This document shows, piece after piece, positions 1 through 8,512 of a DNA stretch of 50,842 nucleotides. The stretch's first letter is position 1; each line of letters starts with the position of its first letter. Made by a program: the position numbers and the translations under genes. Source of the DNA: Gammaproteobacteria bacterium (lineage in GTDB: Bacteria > Pseudomonadota > Gammaproteobacteria > Ga0077536); NCBI GenBank assembly GCA_020849475.1, contig JADLGE010000099.1, forward strand, positions 1 to 50,842, given 5' to 3'. Below the pieces are notes generated by a model that saw only the letters and a list, made by a program, of their open reading frames with translations, was not told where the DNA came from and made no database searches.

Positions 1-278
1 ACCTTTCGGCACAACCGATACAGCGTGGGCACGGAATCCATGTACTGTCACGACGGCACAGCCGCGACCACAAATTCCTACGCCGTATCGGCAGAGCACG
101 GGAAACGGAACCCGCTGCGGATTACCGCTAGCAAGACTGTTGCCAAGTTTTTTTATGACGGGATTCCAGTGGCTTGGCGAACAGCGCAGTGGGACTTTCG
201 GAGTGCGTGTAAAGCCGATTGACAAACTGCGCCGTGGAAACCCTGTCGTCCCCGGCCTAATCGACTGTTCCTGCTGCG
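1..278. other. Left-edge region, no assignable gene
   Basis: The plus-strand frame is open from the first base to a stop at 220-222, so it could be the tail of a gene lying to the left. The 73 residues it would encode match nothing I recognise. Base composition looks lower in GC than the genes to the right, and codon use is not that of the neighbours. TTGCCAAG (139-146) and CTTGGCGAA (173-181) could form a weak long-loop hairpin. No start signal, RNA gene or repeat can be defended. Confidence 0.2.
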
Positions 279-1337
279 CTATTTGGCCGCCGCGCCGTTG
301 TCCATCGAATTGACACGCAGGGTGCCGCCGAGATTGGCCTGGAACAGCTTGGCGCGCACCGTCTGGCGATATTCCGAGGGCGGCACTGACAGTTCGCGTT
401 CGAACAGGCGCGCGAAGTGGCCGGCGTCCTGGTAACCGACGCGATAGGCGATTTCACCGATGGTGAGATTGGTTTTCTCGAGCAGTTCCTTGGCCAGACG
501 CACACGCCGCTGTTGCCAGAAAGCGCGCGGACTGGCGCCGCTGGCGCGCCGGAAGCGCCGGTCCAGGGTGCGCACGCTGACCCCGAGACGCGCCGCCAGC
601 TCGGCGACCGTCAACTGCGCGGCGACATTGGCCTCTATCCATAGCTGCGCTTCGACCACCACTTCGTCGGCGAGCGGCGCGAGGCCGCCGTCCATGTAGC
701 GGTATTCCTCGTAGGTGCGGCGGATTTCGTGGGAGAAATTGCGTTCGACGTGCTGCGCGGTGGCACGGTCGAAAGTGCGTTCGATGAGATGCACGGAGAC
801 GTCGGCCAGGGAATTGATGCTGGCCGCGCAATAGAGCGCGCCCGCCTGGGTGATGAAGAACTGGCGCTTGAGATCGACCGCCGGATAGTCGCGTTCGAAG
901 CGCTCGAAGTTGTACCAATGGGTGGTCGCGGCGCGCCCGTCCAGGAGGCCGGTGTCGGCCAGCAGGCTGACGCCGGTGCCGACTGCCGCAATCTGCGCGC
1001 CGCCCTCGTATTGCTCGACCAGCCACGGCGTGAGCGGTGCGAGTTGATTGCGCAAGGTGGCGGGATTGCGCCACAGCGCCGGCAGATAGACCACGTCGAA
1101 GCGGCCGGCGTCGGCCAGCTGGCAATCGGCGCGCACCGCCAGGCGTCCATAGTCCTGTTGCTCCTCGAGCGCTGCGATGAGGCGCAGTTCGATGCGCGCG
1201 TCGGCACGGCGCTCGGCGCGGCGCCTGTCCGCCGCCGCCAGCCACATTTCATAGGGCAGGGCCGTACCCGTCGCGAGCATGCCCGGGGTCAGCACGAAAC
1301 CGATGCGCAGGCGCGCGTGGCGGGCCGCAAGGCTCAT
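279..1337 (-). CDS. GlxA-family AraC-type transcriptional regulator (DJ-1/PfpI + HTH)
   Basis: The 352-residue protein has the two-part build of GlxA/FtrA-like regulators. Residues about 10-190 form a DJ-1/PfpI-like ligand or sensing domain, and residues about 230-325 form two AraC-type helix-turn-helix units (LTVAELAARLGVSVRTLDRR and LTIGEIAYRVGYQDAGHFAR). Length is normal for the family. It is divergent from fabY, and the 110-base gap holds a two-copy direct repeat of AraC-operator geometry starting 19 bases from this start codon. It therefore probably controls fabY and itself. The family assignment is strong; effector and targets are inferred from position only. Confidence 0.9.
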   Translation of the reverse strand: MSLAARHARLRIGFVLTPGMLATGTALPYEMWLAAADRRRAERRADARIELRLIAALEEQQDYGRLAVRADCQLADAGRFDVVYLPALWRNPATLRNQLAPLTPWLVEQYEGGAQIAAVGTGVSLLADTGLLDGRAATTHWYNFERFERDYPAVDLKRQFFITQAGALYCAASINSLADVSVHLIERTFDRATAQHVERNFSHEIRRTYEEYRYMDGGLAPLADEVVVEAQLWIEANVAAQLTVAELAARLGVSVRTLDRRFRRASGASPRAFWQQRRVRLAKELLEKTNLTIGEIAYRVGYQDAGHFARLFERELSVPPSEYRQTVRAKLFQANLGGTLRVNSMDNGAAAK

Positions 1338-1355
1338 GGCAAGGCCAGGATGATG

Positions 1356-1391
1356 TGTCGCATATGGCCAAGTATATGACGCATATGGCCA
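1356..1391. promoter_or_regulatory. AraC-type operator: two 15-bp direct repeats 21 bp apart
   Basis: TGTCGCATATGGCCA at 1356-1370 and TGACGCATATGGCCA at 1377-1391 differ at one base. They lie in the same orientation with a 21-bp period, two helical turns, which is the layout expected for an AraC-family protein contacting one DNA face with its two helix-turn-helix units. The right copy ends just where the -35 element of a fabY promoter would lie (see the -10 at 1414). This is a class II activator arrangement. The binding protein is inferred to be the adjacent regulator. Confidence 0.7.
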
Positions 1392-1413
1392 CAGTCATCT
1401 CCCCCACTCTCCC

Positions 1414-1419
1414 TAGAAT
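1414..1419 (+). promoter_or_regulatory. Probable -10 element of the fabY promoter
   Basis: TAGAAT matches the sigma-70 -10 consensus at 5 of 6 positions. At the correct spacing the sequence is ACAGTC, a very poor -35, which suggests activator dependence. The operator half-site at 1377-1391 abuts it. The predicted RNA start near 1426 leaves a short leader to the ATG at 1448, which is preceded by GGAG at 1437-1440. Confidence 0.45.
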
Positions 1420-1447
1420 ACCGGCCCATTCAGCACGGAGTGGCTCC

Positions 1448-3343
1448 ATGACCCGTTTGCCAGTCATCGTAGGATTCGGCGGCGTCGGCCCGGCCGGACG
1501 TTCGTCTTTTCATCACGCCTATCACCGCATCATCTGGGAAAGCATCGACAGCGCGCGCCGCCAGCGCACCGTCACCGCCCTCGCCGCCATGATGAATCTC
1601 GGCGCCGTCAAAAACGGCCAACTGTGCCGCCCCGACGGCAGCCCGTTCGATGCGGCCGCGCTGGCCGCCCTCGAAGCCCAGGTGCTGGACGGCACCCTCA
1701 TTCGCCGCCTCGAACAGGAACGCTTCGACCCCGACCAGGTGACCGGCAACGCCGTGTTGTCGGTGCTTGGAGAAGGCGGCAATGTCATCACCGTTGCGAG
1801 CCGCGACCTGCCCGATCCGCTGCCGCCCGGCTGGCAGGTGTTGCACAGCAACGACGGCAAGGTCAGCGTGGCGGTCGCCGCCGGCAGCCAGCTGGTGGTC
1901 GAGACACGGCGCAAGCTCGCCGTGCAGTCGGGCGGCCAACTGCCCAGCGGCTTCGATCCGGCCGCGCTCTATCCCTCACGCTTTCATCCGCGCGGTCTGC
2001 AGCTCGCCATCATCGCCTCGTCCGACGCGGTGCGCTCCACCGGCATCGACTGGTCGACGATAGTCAACACCGTGCATCCCGACGAAATCGGCGTGTACGC
2101 GGCGAGCGCCATGGCGCAGCTCGACGGCAACGGCACCGGCGGCATGCTGCAGGCGCGCCTGCGCGGCAACCGCGTCAGCTCCAAACAACTGCCGCTGGGC
2201 CTCAACACCATGCCAGCGGATTTCGTGAACGCCTACGTGCTCGGCAGCGTCGGCGCGACTGGCGCCAATGCCGGCGCCTGCGCGACCTTCCTCTACAACC
2301 TGCGTCTGGCGGTGGAAGACATCCAGTCCGGCCGCCGCCGCGTGGTGGTGGTCGGCAACGCCGAAGCGCCCCTGCTGCCGGAAGTCATCGAAGGCTATGC
2401 CGCCATGAGCGCGCTCGCGACCGACAGTGACTTGTGCCGCCTGGACGGCGTCAGCGTGCCGGACTATCGCCGCGCCAGCCGTCCCTTCGGCGATAACTGC
2501 GGTTTCACGCTCGGCGAATCCGGCCAGTATTTCGTGTTGATGGACGACGCCCTCGCGCTCGAACTCGGCGCCCAGGTGCATGGCGCGGTCAGCGATGTGT
2601 TCGTCAATGCCGACGGCTTCAAGAAATCGATTTCGGCGCCCGGCCCGGGCAACTACATCACTCTCGCCAAGGCAGTCGCCGCGGTGCGCTCGATGTTCGG
2701 CGATGACGTCATCCGCAATCGCAGCTTCGTGCAGGCCCATGGTTCGAGCACGCCGCAGAACCGCACCACCGAGAGCCGCATCATGAACCTCGTGGCTGGC
2801 GCCTTCGGCATCGAGGACTGGCCGGTCACCGCCATCAAGGCCTTCGTCGGCCATTCGCTGGCGCCGGCCAGCGCCGACCAGATGATGGTGACCCTGGGCG
2901 TGCTGCGTCATGGCGTGATGCCTGGCATCAAGACCGTCAGCAAGCTCGCCGACGATCTCGACGACAGCCATCTCGCCATCGCCTTGCAGGACGTCGACCT
3001 CGGCGACCGCGCGGAAGTCGCGTTCCTGAACTCCAAGGGCTTTGGTGGCAACAACGCCACCGGCACCGTCATTTCGCCGCGTCGCACCGAAGCCATGCTT
3101 GCCCAGCGCCACGGCGCGCAGGCCATGGCCGCGTGGCGCGCACGCCAGGAAGCGGTGCTGGAGAAAGCCTACGCCTACGACGCCGAATGCCTGGCCGGAC
3201 CGATGCAGCCCATCTACCGTTTTGGCGACGCGCTCATTGAAGAAAGCGAGATCACCATCGACACTGCGGGTGTACACATTCCTGGTTTCGCCCATGACGT
3301 GGATCTCAATCTCGCCAACCGCTACGGAGACATGTGCAAGTGA
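1448..3343 (+). CDS. fabY: FabY-type beta-ketoacyl-ACP synthase
   Basis: The predicted 631-residue protein closely resembles Pseudomonas aeruginosa FabY, a condensing enzyme that starts fatty acid synthesis by joining acetyl-CoA to malonyl-ACP, a step done by FabH elsewhere. It opens with the characteristic TRLPVIVGFGG / PAGRSSFHH. The thiolase-fold triad is visible as Cys278 (GACATFLYN), His431 (QAHGSSTPQNR) and His469 (VGHSLAPASADQ). The length matches FabY and exceeds the roughly 410 residues of FabB/FabF. The ATG at 1448 is chosen over upstream in-frame ATGs because GGAG lies 7 bases before it and family similarity begins there. The next gene overlaps its stop. Confidence 0.9.
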   Translation: MTRLPVIVGFGGVGPAGRSSFHHAYHRIIWESIDSARRQRTVTALAAMMNLGAVKNGQLCRPDGSPFDAAALAALEAQVLDGTLIRRLEQERFDPDQVTGNAVLSVLGEGGNVITVASRDLPDPLPPGWQVLHSNDGKVSVAVAAGSQLVVETRRKLAVQSGGQLPSGFDPAALYPSRFHPRGLQLAIIASSDAVRSTGIDWSTIVNTVHPDEIGVYAASAMAQLDGNGTGGMLQARLRGNRVSSKQLPLGLNTMPADFVNAYVLGSVGATGANAGACATFLYNLRLAVEDIQSGRRRVVVVGNAEAPLLPEVIEGYAAMSALATDSDLCRLDGVSVPDYRRASRPFGDNCGFTLGESGQYFVLMDDALALELGAQVHGAVSDVFVNADGFKKSISAPGPGNYITLAKAVAAVRSMFGDDVIRNRSFVQAHGSSTPQNRTTESRIMNLVAGAFGIEDWPVTAIKAFVGHSLAPASADQMMVTLGVLRHGVMPGIKTVSKLADDLDDSHLAIALQDVDLGDRAEVAFLNSKGFGGNNATGTVISPRRTEAMLAQRHGAQAMAAWRARQEAVLEKAYAYDAECLAGPMQPIYRFGDALIEESEITIDTAGVHIPGFAHDVDLNLANRYGDMCK

Positions 3344-3753
3344 GTGAGCCGCGCAGCGATGCCACGCATTGCTTCGTGTGTGGCACGCATAATCCCATCG
3401 GCCTGAAACTCGCGTTCAAGGTCGAAGGCGAGCATTGCCGTGGCGAATTCACGTCGTGCGAAGACCATGTCGGTTTCGATGGCGTGACCCACGGCGGCAT
3501 CGTGTTCAGCGTGCTCGATGACGCGATGGCCAACTGGTTCTTCCTGCAGGGCGCGCGCGGCTACACCGCCAAGGCCGAGATTCGCTATCGCGCGCCGATG
3601 CCGGTAGGCGCCACCGCGCGCATCGAATGCACGGTGGTCAAACGCAAGGGCCGCTTGCTGCAACTGGAAGCGAGCGCCGCCGACAAGACCAGCGGCACGG
3701 TGTTCGCCGAATCGAGCGCGAGCTTCATGCTGGAAGAGGCGGGCCCGCTCTGA
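3340..3753 (+). CDS. PaaI-like hotdog-fold acyl-CoA thioesterase
   Basis: A hotdog-fold protein of about 137 residues. The N-terminal CFVCGTHNPIGLKL is typical of a thioesterase subgroup, and THGGIVFSVLDDAMANW has the HGG-plus-acidic pattern of the hotdog central helix where catalysis occurs. It should hydrolyse an acyl-CoA or acyl-ACP thioester; the substrate is unknown. The GTG at 3340 overlaps the fabY stop as GTGA, a sign of translational coupling; a GTG at 3334 is the alternative. Placement after fabY suggests editing or release of acyl chains in fatty acid metabolism. Its stop overlaps the next start as TGATG. Confidence 0.8.
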   Translation: MSEPRSDATHCFVCGTHNPIGLKLAFKVEGEHCRGEFTSCEDHVGFDGVTHGGIVFSVLDDAMANWFFLQGARGYTAKAEIRYRAPMPVGATARIECTVVKRKGRLLQLEASAADKTSGTVFAESSASFMLEEAGPL

Positions 3754-3959
3754 TGGCCGAACAGAAAACCTGCACGCGCTGCGGCGGCGCTTTCGGCTGC
3801 GGTCGCAACGATGCCGCCTGCTGGTGCAGCGCGCTGCCGCCGCTGCCGGCCACCGCGCTGGATGAATTGAAAGACTGCTATTGCCCGCGATGTCTGGCCG
3901 ACATCGCGGCCGCTCACGCCGCGCCAACGCCCCCCCCGCCCCACACCACCGACGCCTGA
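3753..3959 (+). CDS. Small cysteine-rich CWC-family protein
   Basis: A 68-residue protein with eight cysteines at residues 7, 10, 16, 23, 25, 42, 44 and 47, arranged as CTRCGGAFGCG, CWC and CYCPRC. This is the pattern of the Cys-rich CWC family, presumed to bind zinc; its function is unknown. The start ATG overlaps the thioesterase stop by one base, so translation is coupled to the fabY operon. The C-terminal 15 residues are a Pro/Ala/Thr tail (PTPPPPHTT). The short length is normal for the family. Confidence 0.75.
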   Translation: MAEQKTCTRCGGAFGCGRNDAACWCSALPPLPATALDELKDCYCPRCLADIAAAHAAPTPPPPHTTDA

Positions 3960-4080
3960 CCGCCATCAGTCGGGCGGCTCATGCCGTCGGTTAGACTCGC
4001 CGCGGCATGGCTGGTAAGAGTCCTGCTCAAGCCCCATATTCATGCCCTTCTTGTTGCTCGCGAGGAGCCCGCTCAGCGTG

Positions 4081-4845
4081 ATGAGGACGCACACCCTTAC
4101 GCGATGGACAGCCCTGTTGCTGGCGGGCGCCTTGTGCGCGGCCTGCACCACACCGCCGCCACCACCGCCCAAGCCCAAACCGCTTCCGTCCGAGCAGGCT
4201 GCACGCGCCGGCGCGCCGGACGGCGAGCCAGGTAAGGCGCAGGCCGGTGGCGGTCCCGGGGCGCCGGGCAGTGGCGAAGGCTATGGCGCGCCCAGCGCCA
4301 ACGCCGCCGAAGTCGAAGAAGAGGAAGTGGCGGCCGACGGCAGCACGCGTGTGGTGTCGTCCCGCGGCCATGCGCCGCCCGCAGCCAAGGGCGCCGCTCA
4401 AGGAGGCGCCGGCAGTGGCGGCGCGGCCATGCAGTCGTCCGGCGCCGACGGCGCGCGCAGCGCCGGCTCATTCAACAACGGCGCGGACGCCACGCCTCGC
4501 GCGAACCACGACGACCCGCAAAGCCCGGCAGGCATTCATTACCAGGAGGGCGCGACGTCGGCGGGCGAAGGTAATGCCGCGACCGATAGCGCGGCGCGCG
4601 GCGGCGCGCAAGTCGGCAAGCCCACCGGCACACGTCTCGGTGTGCGCGGCGGCCGCGACGAACGCGGCACCAGCACTGCCACACCACCGCCGGCCGCCAA
4701 CGCTGCGGCGCCCGTGATGCCGTCAACCGTCATCGAAGACGACATTCTCGCGCAGCAGCTGCGTGAAGCCGCCGAGCAGGAAAAAGACCCGACCTTGCGC
4801 GACAAGCTGTGGGCCGAATACCGCAAGTACAAAGCAGGTCTGTGA
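4081..4845 (+). CDS. Putative Pro/Gly/Ala-rich lipoprotein, first gene of the vWA-PEGA operon
   Basis: The 254-residue product begins with a basic, then hydrophobic leader (LTRWTALLLAGALCAAC) ending at Cys22, so it is probably a lipoprotein. The residue three before the cysteine is Cys19, so the lipobox is not canonical. A run of prolines follows, then about 180 residues of low-complexity Gly/Ala/Ser sequence likely to be disordered. The C-terminal 40 residues look helical and charged (EDDILAQQLREAAEQEKD) and may contact a partner. GAGGAG at 4062-4067 supports the ATG at 4081 or the GTG at 4078. I recognise no family. The next gene overlaps its stop. Confidence 0.65.
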   Translation: MRTHTLTRWTALLLAGALCAACTTPPPPPPKPKPLPSEQAARAGAPDGEPGKAQAGGGPGAPGSGEGYGAPSANAAEVEEEEVAADGSTRVVSSRGHAPPAAKGAAQGGAGSGGAAMQSSGADGARSAGSFNNGADATPRANHDDPQSPAGIHYQEGATSAGEGNAATDSAARGGAQVGKPTGTRLGVRGGRDERGTSTATPPPAANAAAPVMPSTVIEDDILAQQLREAAEQEKDPTLRDKLWAEYRKYKAGL

Positions 4846-6338
4846 CGCAGCCATTCTCAAGCGCCGCGCGACGCATCATCACACCGGCGCCGTTCACGCC
4901 GGTGAACCTGCCCGCGCCCCCTGGCGACACGCGCGCGCCGTTGCCATGGCGCGCCATGCTGGTGATGCTGACGCTGGCATTGCTGGCGCTCGCGCTGTTG
5001 CTGTTGTTGCCGCGCTGGACGCCATCGCCACTGATCGCGCAGTCCGCAGGTAAGGCCGTCAACACAGTCGCCAGTGAAGCGCCCGGCGTCGCCGTGCCCG
5101 CGGATGATCAAGTCACCGCCGCCGCGCGCCGCACCGCCCAGGTGTTGCTGCGCGCGGTGTTGGCGCGGCTGGCCGAGCTTGAAGCGCGCAAGGCCGAGAG
5201 CTGGGACCGCAGCGGCCTGCATCACCTCACGCAGGCTCTCAATGATGGCGAGAAGGCCTACAGCGAACAGCGTTTTCGCGCTGCGCAGGACGCCTATCGC
5301 ACCGCCTTGATTCACGCCGCCGACATTGAAGCGCGCCTGCCCGGAGTGATCGCATCATTGCTCAAGAGCGGCGACGCCGCGCTCGAACAAGGCAACTCGG
5401 CGGCGGCCGACGCCGCGTTCGCGCAGGTGCTCGCCATCGCGCCCACGCAGCGCGCCGCGAGCCTTGGCCGCGCGCGTGCCGCCACGCTTGATCGCGTGCG
5501 TGCGCTGGTCGAACAAGCCGAGGCCTACGAGCAGATGGGCGACGCCGACAAGGCGCGCGAGGTATACAACGATGCCCACAGGCTCGACGCCCACATGGCG
5601 AGCGTTGCGGCGGGGCTCGCGCGACTCGATGCCGGCGCGCGCGTGCAAAAGCTGAAAGCCGCCTTGTCCGACGGCCATCGCGCGTTAGCGCGTGACGATT
5701 ACAGCGCCGCGCGCGAGGCCTTCAAGCGCGCCGCCGCGCTCGACGGTCAGGCCGAGGAAGTCACTGCGGGCTTGCGCGAAACCAACAGGCGAGCGACCGC
5801 GGCCGCCATCGCCAGCGCCCTCGAACTCGCCGGCCGCGCGCGACGTGAAGAAGCCTGGCCGCGGGCCGCGCAGGCCTATGGCACGGCCCTGGCGCTGGAC
5901 GCCGAACTCGACGACGCAGCGCAGGGTAAACAGCAAGCGAGCCTGCGCGCCGCGCTCGACGCCGAGCTCGAAGCGCTGCGCCAGGACGTGCTGGCACTCG
6001 CCGCCGGCGCGCCGCGTGAAGCCGCGCAACGCGCGCTCGCCCGCGCGCAGACCATCGCTCAACCGGGCCCGCGTCTGCGTACACAGATGGCCGCGCTCAG
6101 CCAGGCGCTGCGCGAAGCGCGCGAGCCGCTGACGGTGACTTTGCAATCCGATGACGCGAACGAAGTGGAGGTCGAAGGCGTCGGCGCGCTGGGGCGCTTC
6201 AAGGAACGACAGGTGACGCTCACACCGGGCCGCCACGCGGCCGTCGTCCATCGCGACGGCGCTGCGCCGCTGCGCATAGAATTCGACATCGCCCCGGGCG
6301 CCCGCGCGCCACGCGTCATCCTGAAGAGCGCCCCATGA
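4842..6338 (+). CDS. Inner-membrane-anchored TPR protein
   Basis: The 498-residue protein has a short cytoplasmic N-terminus, one membrane helix at residues about 39-57 (MLVMLTLALLALALLLLLP) and a long periplasmic part. Residues about 130-400 are TPR-like helical repeats, for example GDAALEQGNSAAADAAFAQV, EQMGDADKAREVYNDAHRL and RALARDDYSAAREAFKRAA. The last 80 residues look like a beta domain similar to PEGA units. The GTG at 4842 overlaps the preceding stop as GTGA with AGCAGG upstream. Its stop overlaps the next ATG. The likely role is a periplasmic scaffold for the other products of the operon. Confidence 0.75.
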   Translation: MTQPFSSAARRIITPAPFTPVNLPAPPGDTRAPLPWRAMLVMLTLALLALALLLLLPRWTPSPLIAQSAGKAVNTVASEAPGVAVPADDQVTAAARRTAQVLLRAVLARLAELEARKAESWDRSGLHHLTQALNDGEKAYSEQRFRAAQDAYRTALIHAADIEARLPGVIASLLKSGDAALEQGNSAAADAAFAQVLAIAPTQRAASLGRARAATLDRVRALVEQAEAYEQMGDADKAREVYNDAHRLDAHMASVAAGLARLDAGARVQKLKAALSDGHRALARDDYSAAREAFKRAAALDGQAEEVTAGLRETNRRATAAAIASALELAGRARREEAWPRAAQAYGTALALDAELDDAAQGKQQASLRAALDAELEALRQDVLALAAGAPREAAQRALARAQTIAQPGPRLRTQMAALSQALREAREPLTVTLQSDDANEVEVEGVGALGRFKERQVTLTPGRHAAVVHRDGAAPLRIEFDIAPGARAPRVILKSAP

Positions 6339-8512
6339 CCAAGCCGCAAGCCATGCCGGCCGCTACGCCGCCCACCGCCGGCAAGCTGATTCGGCCGCAG
6401 ACGTTTCGTCCGCCGTCGCGTCTTCGCACGCTGCCGCGCTTCGAAATCGCGTGGCTGCCGCTGCTGACGAGCCTGGTGCTGGCGCTGTGGGCGCTGGCCG
6501 CGTGGTTCGTGTTCACGGCGCGCGCCGTGACCCTGCACACCGAGCCAGCCGATGCCCGTATCGAAGTCGCGCAATGGCTGGCGCCACGCATTGCCAATCA
6601 CTGGTTGCTGCGTGCGGGCGAACACCGCGTGCGCGCCAGCGCCGCCGGCTATAAAGACTTCGATGCGCTGGTGAGCGTCGACGATGCGCCGCGCCAGACC
6701 CGCGACATCGTGCTCGAACGTCTGCCCGGCAGTATCCGCATCACTTTGCAGCCGGCGGTCGAGGCCAGCGTGCTAATCGACAACCAGGCTTTCGGCAAGG
6801 CGCCAGGCGTGCTGCGCGAAGTGCCCGCCGGCGCCCATCAAATCGAGATCCGCGCACCGCGCTATCGCGCCCACGTCGTGCAGATGGAAGTGGAAGGCAA
6901 AGCCATCGAGCAAAGCCTGACGGCGCAGCTCGAACCAGCGTGGGCCGATGCCAGCATCGACAGCCAGCCGTCCGGCGCCGAACTCAGCGTCGATGGGCAG
7001 GTGCTAGGCACCACGCCTTACCAAGGTGAGTTGCTCGAAGGTCGGCGCGCCATCCGCCTCACCCTGCGCGGCTACAAGCCCTGGCAGCAGAGCTTGAAAG
7101 TGGTAGCCGGCATGCCGGTCAAACTCGGCACCGTGGTGCTGACCGAAGCCGATGGCCAACTGCAATTGAAATCGACGCCGGCCGGCGCGAGCGTCACGCT
7201 CGACGACAACTTCATCGGCCGCACACCGCTGGAAGTCGCCATCGCGCCGGGTAAGAGTCATCGCCTGCTGGTGCGCGCCGAAGGCTACGTGGCGGCCGAA
7301 CGCAATGTGATGCTGGCGCCGGCGGCGAGTGAAGCACTCGAACTCACGCTCGATGCCGAGCTCGCCAACGTGCAGTTCATCACTGCACCACAGAGCGCCG
7401 AACTGTTGGTCGATGGCGTGGCGCGCGGCAGTGCCAACCAGACCCTGGCGCTGCCGACCCGCGAGCATGAGGTGACAATACGCGCGCTGGGCTACGCCAC
7501 ATACACGATGCGCGTGACGCCGCGCAAAGGCGTGGAGAAGCGTTTCCGCATGCGTTTGAAAACCATCGCCGAAGCGGCGGCCGAACAGCCCGCGCCGCTG
7601 TCGGCAGCGAACACGGCGCAAACGATGGGCAATGGCAGCGGTGCTGGCAGCGACAGCAATGCCGGGAACGGCGACGACAACGCAGCGGCCACGCCCAGCG
7701 TCACGACCTCGGCCGGCCAGGAACTGAAACTCTTCAGCAACGGCCAGGCCGTGCTCGGCTCAGCGCGCAGCGACAGTGCGCGCCGCGCCGATGAAGTGCA
7801 ACGACCGGTGCTGCTCAAGCGCGCCTTCTATCTCGGCGCCAAGGAAGTCAGCAACGGCGAGTTTCGAAAATTTCTCGGCAATCATCACGCCTCGAACTTG
7901 CAGAACGCCACGCTCGACGACGACAGCCAGCCGGTGGTCGATGTCGACTGGCAGACCGCGGCGCTGTATTGCAACTGGTTGTCACGTCGCGACGGTCTGC
8001 CGCCGTTCTACCAGATCAAATACGGCGAGGTGCTGGGCGTGAATCCGGCCGCCACCGGCTATCGTTTGCCGACCGAAGCGGAATGGGAATGGGCGGCGCG
8101 CACCGCACCCGATGGCACGGTGTTGCGCTATGCCTGGGGCGAGGCTTTTCCTCCCACCAGCGTCAGCGGCAACTATGCCGACGATGCAGCGCAAGGCGTG
8201 GCCACGACAGTATTGCGCGGCCTGCGCGATGGCTTCGCAGTGAGCGCGCCTACCGGCAGCTTCGCGCCCAACGGCCGCGGTCTGTATGACCTCGGCGGCA
8301 ACGTCGCCGAATGGGTGCACGACTACTACGACGCCACACCGTCGGCGGCGCCGAGCACCGATAGCCTCGGCCCGCCGAGCGGTACGCTGCATGTCATCAA
8401 GGGTGCAAGCTGGGCCATGTCGTCCGCCACCGACCTGCGCCTGGCGGCGCGCGCCAGTGCCGAGCGTGGTCGTCACGACGTCGGATTCAGGCTCGCCCGT
8501 TATGCTCAGTAA
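6335..8512 (+). CDS. Membrane protein with PEGA repeats and a C-terminal FGE-like domain
   Basis: The 725-residue protein has one N-terminal membrane helix (about 40-61), then four or five PEGA-like beta repeats over residues about 65-400, recognisable by lines such as SQPSGAELSVDGQVLGTTPY and STPAGASVTLDDNFIGRTPL. A Gly/Asn/Asp-rich linker follows, then an FGE/SUMF1-like domain from about 485 to the end (GYRLPTEAEWEWAARTA, GLYDLGGNVAEWVHDY, DVGFRLARYA). The segment that carries catalytic cysteines in true formylglycine-generating enzymes reads HVIKGASWAMSSATDLRLAA and has no cysteine. An oxidase role is therefore unlikely, and a structural role as in GldK-like proteins fits better. The start overlaps the TPR gene stop as ATGA. 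Confidence 0.85.
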   Translation: MTKPQAMPAATPPTAGKLIRPQTFRPPSRLRTLPRFEIAWLPLLTSLVLALWALAAWFVFTARAVTLHTEPADARIEVAQWLAPRIANHWLLRAGEHRVRASAAGYKDFDALVSVDDAPRQTRDIVLERLPGSIRITLQPAVEASVLIDNQAFGKAPGVLREVPAGAHQIEIRAPRYRAHVVQMEVEGKAIEQSLTAQLEPAWADASIDSQPSGAELSVDGQVLGTTPYQGELLEGRRAIRLTLRGYKPWQQSLKVVAGMPVKLGTVVLTEADGQLQLKSTPAGASVTLDDNFIGRTPLEVAIAPGKSHRLLVRAEGYVAAERNVMLAPAASEALELTLDAELANVQFITAPQSAELLVDGVARGSANQTLALPTREHEVTIRALGYATYTMRVTPRKGVEKRFRMRLKTIAEAAAEQPAPLSAANTAQTMGNGSGAGSDSNAGNGDDNAAATPSVTTSAGQELKLFSNGQAVLGSARSDSARRADEVQRPVLLKRAFYLGAKEVSNGEFRKFLGNHHASNLQNATLDDDSQPVVDVDWQTAALYCNWLSRRDGLPPFYQIKYGEVLGVNPAATGYRLPTEAEWEWAARTAPDGTVLRYAWGEAFPPTSVSGNYADDAAQGVATTVLRGLRDGFAVSAPTGSFAPNGRGLYDLGGNVAEWVHDYYDATPSAAPSTDSLGPPSGTLHVIKGASWAMSSATDLRLAARASAERGRHDVGFRLARYAQ

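Noticed and set aside
1976..3295. 439-codon open frame on the minus strand opposite fabY
   Set aside because: A shadow of the GC-rich codon pattern of fabY; composition rich in His/Arg/Gly with no recognisable domain, while the opposite strand encodes a well-conserved enzyme.
7800..8512. Active formylglycine-generating (sulfatase-modifying) enzyme
   Set aside because: The catalytic cysteines are missing and no sulfatase gene is nearby.
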